Source: Clostridiales bacterium UBA8960 (GTDB taxonomy: Bacteria > Bacillota > Clostridia > Peptostreptococcales > Acidaminobacteraceae). From it: a DNA stretch of 8,991 bases. Position numbers and translations under genes: made by a program. Below are positions 1 to 6,006 of this stretch, one piece after another. A model generated the notes under the pieces. The model saw only the letters and a program-made list of their open reading frames with translations. It was not told the DNA's origin and did no database searches. Position 1 is the first letter of the stretch; each line of letters starts with the position of its first letter. The stretch spans positions 1 through 8,991 of the forward strand of contig DMYC01000133.1 of the NCBI GenBank assembly GCA_003482695.1, given 5' to 3'.

Positions 1-2
1 CT

Positions 3-31
3 TTTATATAAATCTTTACAAAAAATATGAT
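3..31 (+). promoter_or_regulatory. Possible rightward promoter upstream of CIRCE
   Basis: On the + strand TTTATA (3-8, four of six matches to the -35 consensus) is separated by 17 bases from TATGAT (26-31, five of six matches to the -10). A start near base 38 would put CIRCE at about +24 to +50, the classical position for HrcA control, with a long leader before the CBS-ACT gene. It shares its -10 core with the leftward promoter, so the region is ambiguous and the sequence is AT-rich enough for chance matches. Confidence 0.35.
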
Positions 32-55
32 AATGGGCATCGCACAAAAAGTCAA
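27..55 (-). promoter_or_regulatory. Predicted leftward sigma-A promoter
   Basis: On the - strand a -35 box TTGACT (bases 55 to 50) is followed after exactly 17 bases by a -10 box TATCAT (bases 32 to 27). Each is one base from consensus. Transcription would start near base 20 and leave the window to the left, implying a divergent gene beyond the left edge. The CIRCE element would lie just upstream of this -35 box, which is not the usual position between the transcription start and the gene. This is a pattern match only. Confidence 0.5.
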
Positions 56-61
56 GAAGTT

Positions 62-88
62 TTAGCACTCTACCACAGAGAGTGCTAA
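62..88. promoter_or_regulatory. CIRCE operator (HrcA repressor binding site), perfect match
   Basis: A 9-base arm TTAGCACTC (62-70), a 9-base spacer (71-79) and the exact complementary arm GAGTGCTAA (80-88) match the CIRCE consensus TTAGCACTC-N9-GAGTGCTAA without mismatch. CIRCE is the operator of HrcA, which represses chaperone operons (groES-groEL, and hrcA-grpE-dnaK-dnaJ) at normal temperature. The site is a palindrome, so it could serve the rightward CBS-ACT gene (start codon 132 bases downstream) or a leftward gene outside the window. The element itself is near certain; which gene it controls is not shown. Confidence 0.93.
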
Positions 89-129
89 CAGTGGTGATGT
101 ATAAAAATTTATATTTTCTTTATTTTTAT

Positions 130-138
130 TGTTATGAT
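130..138 (+). promoter_or_regulatory. Possible extended -10 promoter for the CBS-ACT gene
   Basis: TGT directly followed by TATGAT (133-138) is an extended -10 element, preceded by a very AT-rich tract (101-129). No convincing -35 box lies at the correct distance, but extended -10 promoters can work without one. A start near 145 would give a leader of about 75 bases before the ATG at 221 and would place CIRCE upstream of the promoter. It competes with the promoter at 3-31 as the source of the CBS-ACT transcript. Confidence 0.4.
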
Positions 139-220
139 ATAAATAAATTGGGCATAAATGAAATAGCGCTGTTTTAAGGAAATCTATTAGCGAATATAGA
201 GAAGTGAAAGGGGAATAATA

Positions 221-847
221 ATGAGAGTCAGAGCAATCATGACACCTGCTAACGAGTTGAAAGTGTTGAAACCAACTGATACTGCTAAATATGCGATTCA
301 GTTGATCGAGGAGAATGGTTTTTTATCACTGCCTGTGGCCGAAGATAGAAAGTTTGTAGGCTTTTTATCCAAGCAATTTATCTATGAAAGCTTTTTTAAG
401 GAAAAATTTGGTGATATTGATGCCTATCTTGAAAAACCAGTCAGTGCATTCATTGTTGATACAGTTGAACCTGTTTCTCCGGACTTGTTCATCGAAGAAG
501 CGGCAGACATCTTTTTTAAGAATAAGAGAAGATTCATTCCAGTCGTGGGCGACCACAATGAATTTTTAGGCATCGTGACTCAAAATGCATTGTTTGGCAT
601 TCTCACAAAAGTTTATGGGCTAAAGGATCCCAAAATATCCATTCTAACAGATGATTTTAAAGGCGTTTTAACGAAAATAGCTGAAACCATTTCTAAAAAT
701 GATGGCAACATCACGAATATTGCGTTGCTCGATACTGAGGTTATGGGTATTCAGGAGATATCAATTAGGCTTGAAGGCAAAGACATCGACAAAATCGTTA
801 AAAAATTAGAAGAAAAGGGATTCAAAATAAGAGAGTTTATTAAATAA
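221..847 (+). CDS. CBS-CBS-ACT domain regulatory protein (AcuB-like)
   Basis: This 208-residue soluble protein has no signal peptide or membrane segment. Residues 1-60 and about 75-130 form two CBS repeats, recognisable by FLSLPVAEDRKFVGFLS (34-50) and RRFIPVVGDHNEFLGIVT (103-120), the typical beta-strand pattern 'hPVv-x-GivT'. Residues about 137-206 resemble an ACT domain (KISILTDDFKGVLTKIAETI onward, ending in a predicted alpha-beta unit). CBS pairs generally bind adenine nucleotides and ACT domains bind small ligands, so a ligand-sensing regulatory role is inferred; no catalytic domain is present. Length and domain order match Bacillus AcuB (CBS-CBS-ACT), but no acetoin genes are seen nearby, so I give no symbol. 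The start is supported by AAAGGGG at 207-213, 7 bases before ATG. The gene is followed by an intrinsic terminator and preceded by CIRCE. The ligand and target are unknown. Confidence 0.9.
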   Translation: MRVRAIMTPANELKVLKPTDTAKYAIQLIEENGFLSLPVAEDRKFVGFLSKQFIYESFFKEKFGDIDAYLEKPVSAFIVDTVEPVSPDLFIEEAADIFFKNKRRFIPVVGDHNEFLGIVTQNALFGILTKVYGLKDPKISILTDDFKGVLTKIAETISKNDGNITNIALLDTEVMGIQEISIRLEGKDIDKIVKKLEEKGFKIREFIK

Positions 848-855
848 TTGGATTG

Positions 856-887
856 AGGGGTTGTCCATTGGTCGGACAATCCTTTTT
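856..887 (+). terminator. Intrinsic terminator after the CBS-ACT gene
   Basis: The left arm AGGGGTTGTCC (856-866) pairs with GGACAATCCTT (874-884) across a 7-base loop, giving about 11 pairs including two G-U. The right arm runs into a T tract (883-887). It sits 9 bases after the CBS-ACT stop codon. It would end most CBS-ACT transcripts before the DUF523 gene, although no clear separate promoter for that gene is visible, so some readthrough is likely. Confidence 0.75.
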
Positions 888-904
888 ATCAATGTGGAGG
901 GAAC

Positions 905-1831
905 ATGAAACCAAAGATATTGGTAAGCGCATGTTTGGGATTTTGTCACTGCCGTTATGATGGCAGTCAATTAAAAAGTGATGTTGTTGAAATGTTAAAA
1001 CCGTCGGTGGATTTTGTCACGATTTGCCCTGAGATGGGGATTGGATTGCCATCGCCAAGAGAAGCCATACGAATCGTTACGCAAAAAGGCGAAAGCAAAT
1101 TGATGGGATCTTATTCAGGCATTGAGTATACCGAGCCTATGAACACATATATCGAATCCTTTTTTAATGGATTCGACGAGGCCACATTTGATGGCGTGAT
1201 ACTTAAATGTAAATCGCCAACCTGCGGGGTAAAAGAGGTTAAACACTATGGCAACTATGGAAAAGTCCCAAGTCTAATGACGAAAACGCACGGCTTTTTT
1301 GGTGGCGCTGTAAAAGAAAGGGTGCTCAGTTTAATCGTCGAGGACGACGGGCGGTTATTGAATGAGGAGATAAGGGAGCATTTCTTGACAAGTGTGTCCA
1401 TGCACTATGATTTCAAGAAGGTTAAGGCAGCTGAAAACAAGGCGCAGTCGCTTGTGGCTTTTCATTCTAGAAACAAGTATTTGATGATGGCATACAATCA
1501 AAGCGCACTCAAAAGAATGGGCCATATCGTTGCAAATCATGAAAAATTAAACATAGACCACGTCATTGAAAAATATGAAAACGAGCTAAAAGTGATTTAC
1601 TCAAGTCAACTAAGACCAGGAAAAAATGTGAATGTACTACAGCATTTGTTCGGGTATTTTAAAGACGGTCTTAGTCCTGAAGAAAAAGCCTTCTTCATAG
1701 AGCAAATTGAACTCTATAAAAAAGGCTTGGTCACATTTAGTGCATTGTTGCTACTGTTAAAAGCATGGGTCGTCAGGTTTGATGAACCTTATCTTCGGGA
1801 ACAGAGTTTATTTAAAAGGTACCCTTTTTAA
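905..1831 (+). CDS. DUF523-DUF1722 fusion protein, probable Fe-S protein
   Basis: This 308-residue cytoplasmic protein has two domains. The N-terminal DUF523 part (about 1-140) carries the family motifs: SACLGFCHCRYDG (8-20), CPEMGIGLPSPR (41-52) and LKCKSPTCG (100-108). DUF523 includes TudS, a thiouracil desulfurase whose [4Fe-4S] cluster is held by three cysteines; C10, C41 and C107 are the likely equivalents. The C-terminal DUF1722 part (about 165-305, YbgA-like) shows FHSRNKYLMMAYN (186-198), VNVLQHLFGYFK (242-253) and a C-terminal YLREQSLFKRYP segment. This two-domain fusion is common in bacteria; the DUF1722 role is unknown, and desulfuration of a thio-base is only an inference for this protein. 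C14 and C102 are additional cysteines close to the expected cluster. GGAGG at 896-900 supports the ATG at 905. The 3' end overlaps the convergent membrane protein gene by 20 bases. Confidence 0.93.
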   Translation: MKPKILVSACLGFCHCRYDGSQLKSDVVEMLKPSVDFVTICPEMGIGLPSPREAIRIVTQKGESKLMGSYSGIEYTEPMNTYIESFFNGFDEATFDGVILKCKSPTCGVKEVKHYGNYGKVPSLMTKTHGFFGGAVKERVLSLIVEDDGRLLNEEIREHFLTSVSMHYDFKKVKAAENKAQSLVAFHSRNKYLMMAYNQSALKRMGHIVANHEKLNIDHVIEKYENELKVIYSSQLRPGKNVNVLQHLFGYFKDGLSPEEKAFFIEQIELYKKGLVTFSALLLLLKAWVVRFDEPYLREQSLFKRYPF

Positions 1832-2519
1832 CACGATTACGCTTTGGTAAAACAAATCCAATCAGTACATAGGATATCAAGACAATCGCGACACGACTCA
1901 ACCAATCCTTTGTGAAACTTACGAAAAATTCCAAAGGCATCAGCTGTATGAGGCGATCTGTTCTAGGATCAAGCAGCCATAAATCGTTTGTGAAGAATAT
2001 TTCGTGAAATTTTCTAAAAGCCCAATCGAAGTCGATGAAGTACAGAACGACTAAAGCGATTAAAAGAGAAAGGGCAGTGTATACGGCTATTTTGAAGGCT
2101 TTAGTGACCGACTCCATGTACCTGGTTTTATTCTTTTCGTTCATAAAGTAAAGGCTGACGAACAATATGATTAATATGACATTCAACAAGATCAAAAACT
2201 GTCGAGCGGTTTTAATCAGTAGTAGGATGTCATGTAAATGATGTTGTTCTTTTTCGTTGAAATAAACTGTGGGTACACCGTGAACCTCTTCCACGATATT
2301 TAAGTCGCCTGAGCCATCGTTAATATAGTCTATCAGCACATTTGTCACGCGTTCAAGCGATTCGATACCGATGCCGATCGACTCGTGTACGCTCAGTTCT
2401 GTGAATTGACTGATATAGTATTTGGGACTGAATGCCAATGCTTGAAAGGGTAACAGGAAAGCGTTTATTGTCAATATAAGTCCAAGTATGAGAATTTGGA
2501 TATTTTTAAATGATTTCAT
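1812..2519 (-). CDS. TIGR01906/DUF1461 family integral membrane protein
   Basis: This 235-residue protein has four predicted membrane segments (about residues 7-29, 107-126, 141-162 and 208-225). A polar, probably extracytoplasmic, loop lies between the first two, and a second region with the family signature lies between the last two. Signatures are YFNEKEQHHLHD (86-97) and FHEIFFTNDLWLLDPRTD (171-188), which I recognise from the TIGR01906/DUF1461 family of Firmicutes. The function is unknown. I chose the ATG at 2519 because AAGGAG (2531-2526) lies 6-7 bases ahead of it; the upstream in-frame ATG at 2537 would add six residues (MEKETK) but has a poor ribosome site and lies only about 10 bases from the predicted transcription start. 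The basic tail KRNRVKK suggests a cytoplasmic C-terminus. The gene is divergent from addB and convergent with the DUF523 gene. Confidence 0.9.
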   Translation of the reverse strand: MKSFKNIQILILGLILTINAFLLPFQALAFSPKYYISQFTELSVHESIGIGIESLERVTNVLIDYINDGSGDLNIVEEVHGVPTVYFNEKEQHHLHDILLLIKTARQFLILLNVILIILFVSLYFMNEKNKTRYMESVTKAFKIAVYTALSLLIALVVLYFIDFDWAFRKFHEIFFTNDLWLLDPRTDRLIQLMPLEFFVSFTKDWLSRVAIVLISYVLIGFVLPKRNRVKKGTF

Positions 2520-2553
2520 TTTTGTCTCCTTTTCCATTTTATTCTCTCAGTCG

Positions 2554-2582
2554 ATTATAACGCCTTTCAATAAGTAGTGCAA
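2554..2582 (-). promoter_or_regulatory. Promoter for the DUF1461 membrane protein gene
   Basis: On the - strand TTGCAC (2582 to 2577) lies 17 bases before a perfect -10 box TATAAT (2559 to 2554). Transcription would begin near 2547, giving a leader of about 27 bases to the ATG at 2519. This fits the downstream start better than the ATG at 2537. The -35 matches consensus only in TTG, so the strength is uncertain. Confidence 0.6.
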
Positions 2583-2595
2583 TCATCTTAGTTCC

Positions 2596-2624
2596 TTGAT
2601 ATAACAATTCCATGATGATAAAAT
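2596..2624 (+). promoter_or_regulatory. Promoter for the addB-addA operon
   Basis: TTGATA (2596-2601) and TAAAAT (2619-2624) are spaced by exactly 17 bases, and TGA directly before the -10 forms an extended -10 element. Transcription would begin near 2631, about 20 bases before the addB ATG. Its -35 box lies only 13 bases from the -35 box of the oppositely directed promoter. I saw no LexA-like operator here. Confidence 0.68.
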
Positions 2625-2652
2625 AGAACCATTAGTAATTGCTGGAGGCGTT

Positions 2653-5600
2653 ATGGTTAGAATCGTTTATGGTAAGGCAAAAAGTGGCAAAACAGAACGC
2701 ATTTATAATGAAATCCTCGAGCGAATCCAAGCAGATGATGCAAAGGTTTTCTTAATTGTACCTGAGCAATTTACACTTGAAGCTGAGAAGCAATTGATCG
2801 AATTTGGTGATTTGGAAGGTTTTATTGGGATTGAGGTCGTCAGTTTCAAGAGACTTGCCTATAGAATTTTTTCTGAAGTTGGAAAGCCGGAAGGTATTCA
2901 AATTACAGAGGTCGGGCAGCTCATGCTGCTTAGAAAATTGTTTTCGGAAGTGAAAAACGAACTAAATGTTTATCAAAGCGCATATGACAAGGTCGGATTT
3001 TTATCAAAAGTGAATGACATCATCAAAGAATTTAAGCAAACGATGATTCGCCCCTCAAATCTTGATGCTTTAGTTCATCAGTTTTCAGATCACACCTTAT
3101 TAAAGTATAAACTTACAGACTTGAACTTGATTTATAAAGCGTATGAGACGGAAAAAGAAAAAAAGTACTTTGATGATGAAGACACATACGATTTTCTACT
3201 TCAGGCGTTATCCACATCGAAAAGCATCAAGGATGCATATGTATGGATTGATGGGTTTGATAGCTACACAAAGCAAGAACTTGAAATACTATCGGTAATC
3301 ATGTCAATCGCTAAGGAGACTACTGTAAGCATTTGTTCGGATGGCAAACTTAGTAACGGCATTTTTGAACATACAAACACATTTTTCAGTAAAATTGCAG
3401 CAATTGCGAAACAACGTCAACAAGTTTTAAAAACGATTGCATGCGAATCGGACTTCGCCAGTACGGACATTAGACACACTGCAGAAAATTTATGCGCATA
3501 TCCATATAACAAAAAAGAGGTCAATCTTGAGAACATCCATATTTTTGCGGCGGACCACCGAATCAATGAAGTTGAGTTTTGTGCTTCCAAAATGTTGGAA
3601 CTTGTCAGGGAACAGGGATTTAAATGGCAAGATTTCGCTGTCGTGACGAATGATTTGGATGCATATGAAATGAACATCAAGTGCATATTTGATGAACTTG
3701 AAATCCCATATTTTATGGACAAGAAGATCTCTGCCTATACCAATCCCTTAGTAAGACTAATATTGGCCTATTTAAAAATGATAAAGTCTGGATACGGCGT
3801 AGAGCATGTCATGACCTTCTTGAAATCAGGTTTCTTCAAGTTTGAAGACATGGCTTTATACGGCTTTGAAAATTACATCAGGCAATATGGTCTATCTGAA
3901 TCTAAACTCAACATTCAGTTTGACAAAGAAGTGAAATATGGTTGCAGTCTAGATCAAATCAATAGGGTACGTGAACACCTCTTGAGTTTTAGTGGCGTAA
4001 TCAGACAAGGTAAAGCGCCTTTAAAAAACGTGATAGAGGCGATTTTCAACATGTTGGTGCAAGCGGATGTGTTTGCTATCATAGGTGAAAGGGTGTCTTC
4101 GTTTATTGAATCATCTCAATTTGACAGCGCACAATACAATACACAAATATGGAATCTTACGATGGATTTATTTGATCAAGCCGCAAATCTTATGGGCGAT
4201 GACCTTTTCAACCTCGATGATGTCATTCATATTTTAGAGGCAGGTTTTGAAACGATAGAAGTGGGACTGTTGCCACTAAATGAAAATCATGTCCTGGTCG
4301 GTTCTGTTGACAGATCGAGAGCACATCCGATCAAGGTCCTTTTCTTTCTAGGCTTCAATGATGGCATTGTGCCTGAGATCGGTCAAGACAAGCAATTGAT
4401 ACTCGATTCCGAAAAAGCCATTTTTAAGGAGCGTGGCATCGATTTTGTAGCGGATCAAACCATGTTTGTAAATAAAGAGCAGTTCAATATTTATTTTGCA
4501 CTGTCAAGGCCTTCGGAGAAACTTTATTTCAGTTACGCGCGATCGGACTCTGAGGGAGGGGCACTCAGGCCATCATACTACATTTCAAAATTGCAAAAGA
4601 TATGTAAAAACCTCCAAATTGATGACGAAAGAACGCATGACAGCGAGATATCCTATAGAATCTCCAATGCCAAAGGAACGGTTAAACATCTCGCCCTTGA
4701 AATGCGTCGATCGGTGGATGGTTATCCGATTTCTGATATTTGGTACGGTGTTTTTAAGTGGTATGTGATGCACAAACCTGAAAAAGCCAAAATGTTGCTT
4801 TCGGGATTAACGCATTCGAATGGTGTAAATCAACTTGAAGACCGTTATATTTCCGCTGCATTTTCTACGCCGATCCACACAAGTGTTTCTGAGCTTGAGC
4901 AGTATATTCAGTGCCCATTCAAGTATTTTGTTGATTCGGGATTGAAGCCTATACCCCAGAAACAATATGAGTTAGGCGCGCCTGATATTGGAACGCTTTT
5001 CCACAAAGCGCTTGAGTTGTACGGCAAACATATATATGAGAACCAGTTGGCATGGGATCAAATAACGAAAGAGGAAAGCGATCGATTAATTGAAACCATT
5101 GTTGGTGACATAACCATGTTTGATGTTTTTCAGTCAAAGCACCAATACAAGTATTTGATCAACAAATTAAAAAGGGTATCAAAAAAAGCGGCATGGGTTT
5201 TGACAGAACATCTAAAGAACGGGTTGTTTGAACCTGTTGCTTTTGAAGTTGCATTTGGCCGCGAGTCAGAAAGTGCGCCTCCTATCCATATTAGATTAGC
5301 AAGTGGAGAAAGCATGTTGATTCGTGGTGTAATCGATCGCATCGATAAAGTTACAATTGATGATCAAACGTATATCAAAATCATCGACTATAAATCAGGT
5401 AAAAAACAGCTAACAATGTCTGACATTTATAATGGTCTGCAAATGCAACTGATGGTATATCTAAGCGCATGTCTTGAAAATCCTGAATACTTGAAAGTGG
5501 ATAAAATTCTACCTGCAGGTGCTTTCTATTTTAGAATTGACGATCCGATTATTGAGTCGACTGCACAAGTCGCAGAAATTATTGAAAAGCAGATTGCTTC

Positions 5601-6006
5601 CGCATTAAAACTGGATGGCCTTGCTCTTGAAGACGCATCTGTTTTAAGGCATATCGATCGACTCATTTTTGATAATAACGCCTCTGATGTTATTGAAGTC
5701 AAAGTTAAAACGGATGGCGCATTCACGAAAGATTCAAAGTTGCTTCCACTTGATGCATTTGTTGGGTTGATGCATCACGTTAAACAGACCATCCAAAGTA
5801 TTGGCAATTCATTAAACGCAGGTAATATTGAAATTCGTCCATGTAAAACCAAAGGGTTTGTCAGTTGCCAATATTGTGATTTCAAGGCGATTTGCCAATT
5901 CGATCCTCATTTCGAGGGCAACCATTACAGGTATTTAAAAGCGTACAGCAATGATGAAGTCATAGAAAAAATAGGGGAGAAACCACATGGCGAGATGGAC
6001 ATTTGA
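2653..6006 (+). CDS. addB: ATP-dependent helicase/deoxyribonuclease subunit B (AddB/RexB)
   Basis: This is the B subunit of the AddAB helicase-nuclease, which resects double-strand breaks for RecA-dependent repair. The 1117 residues are near the usual length of about 1150. Residues 7-14 are the Walker A motif GKAKSGKT; VPEQF (36-40), WIDGFDSYT (198-206) and VGSVDRSR plus LGFNDGIVPE (549-575) are typical AddB helicase-like blocks. The C-terminal nuclease has GTLFHKALE (H784), GVIDRID (D895), the catalytic IIDYKSG (D912, K914) and GLQMQLMVYL (928-937). Four cysteines, C754 (QCPFKYF) and C1072/C1075/C1081 (CxxC-x5-C), form the family's 4Fe-4S site that staples the nuclease domain. In characterised AddB proteins the helicase half is not a motor but recognises Chi, and the nuclease cuts the 5' strand. 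GGAGG at 2644-2648 supports the start. The end overlaps addA by 20 bases. All key residues are present, so it should be functional. Confidence 0.97.
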   Translation: MVRIVYGKAKSGKTERIYNEILERIQADDAKVFLIVPEQFTLEAEKQLIEFGDLEGFIGIEVVSFKRLAYRIFSEVGKPEGIQITEVGQLMLLRKLFSEVKNELNVYQSAYDKVGFLSKVNDIIKEFKQTMIRPSNLDALVHQFSDHTLLKYKLTDLNLIYKAYETEKEKKYFDDEDTYDFLLQALSTSKSIKDAYVWIDGFDSYTKQELEILSVIMSIAKETTVSICSDGKLSNGIFEHTNTFFSKIAAIAKQRQQVLKTIACESDFASTDIRHTAENLCAYPYNKKEVNLENIHIFAADHRINEVEFCASKMLELVREQGFKWQDFAVVTNDLDAYEMNIKCIFDELEIPYFMDKKISAYTNPLVRLILAYLKMIKSGYGVEHVMTFLKSGFFKFEDMALYGFENYIRQYGLSESKLNIQFDKEVKYGCSLDQINRVREHLLSFSGVIRQGKAPLKNVIEAIFNMLVQADVFAIIGERVSSFIESSQFDSAQYNTQIWNLTMDLFDQAANLMGDDLFNLDDVIHILEAGFETIEVGLLPLNENHVLVGSVDRSRAHPIKVLFFLGFNDGIVPEIGQDKQLILDSEKAIFKERGIDFVADQTMFVNKEQFNIYFALSRPSEKLYFSYARSDSEGGALRPSYYISKLQKICKNLQIDDERTHDSEISYRISNAKGTVKHLALEMRRSVDGYPISDIWYGVFKWYVMHKPEKAKMLLSGLTHSNGVNQLEDRYISAAFSTPIHTSVSELEQYIQCPFKYFVDSGLKPIPQKQYELGAPDIGTLFHKALELYGKHIYENQLAWDQITKEESDRLIETIVGDITMFDVFQSKHQYKYLINKLKRVSKKAAWVLTEHLKNGLFEPVAFEVAFGRESESAPPIHIRLASGESMLIRGVIDRIDKVTIDDQTYIKIIDYKSGKKQLTMSDIYNGLQMQLMVYLSACLENPEYLKVDKILPAGAFYFRIDDPIIESTAQVAEIIEKQIASALKLDGLALEDASVLRHIDRLIFDNNASDVIEVKVKTDGAFTKDSKLLPLDAFVGLMHHVKQTIQSIGNSLNAGNIEIRPCKTKGFVSCQYCDFKAICQFDPHFEGNHYRYLKAYSNDEVIEKIGEKPHGEMDI
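5973..5980 (+). promoter_or_regulatory. Ribosome binding site for addA inside addB
   Basis: AGGGGAGA lies within the last codons of addB, with GGAG (5976-5979) 7 bases before the addA ATG at 5987. It fixes the addA start within the overlap and fits translational coupling of the two subunits. Confidence 0.75.

Noticed and set aside
27..65. Twelve-codon open frame starting ATGATAATGGGC before CIRCE
   Set aside because: There is no ribosome binding site, it overlaps promoter elements, and it ends inside the CIRCE arm; most likely chance.
97..177. 26-codon open frame between CIRCE and the CBS-ACT gene
   Set aside because: It has no convincing ribosome site and encodes a low-complexity run of aromatic and aliphatic residues read from an AT-rich promoter region.
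861..889. TTGTCC as a -35 box for the DUF523 gene
   Set aside because: The bases are part of the terminator stem, the -10 match is poor, and the transcript would start on the ribosome site.
1813..1829. Hairpin AAAAGG-TAC-CCTTTT as a bidirectional terminator
   Set aside because: The stem has only two G-C pairs and a 3-base loop, and the T run is consumed by the stem, so it is too weak to call.
2627..2658. AACCAT and ATGGTT inverted repeat that would hide the addB start codon
   Set aside because: Only 6 pairs across a 20-base loop, and the predicted transcript start near 2631 would remove part of the left arm.
3417..3722. 101-codon open frame on the - strand
   Set aside because: It lies entirely within addB and shows no family motif; a shadow of the real gene.
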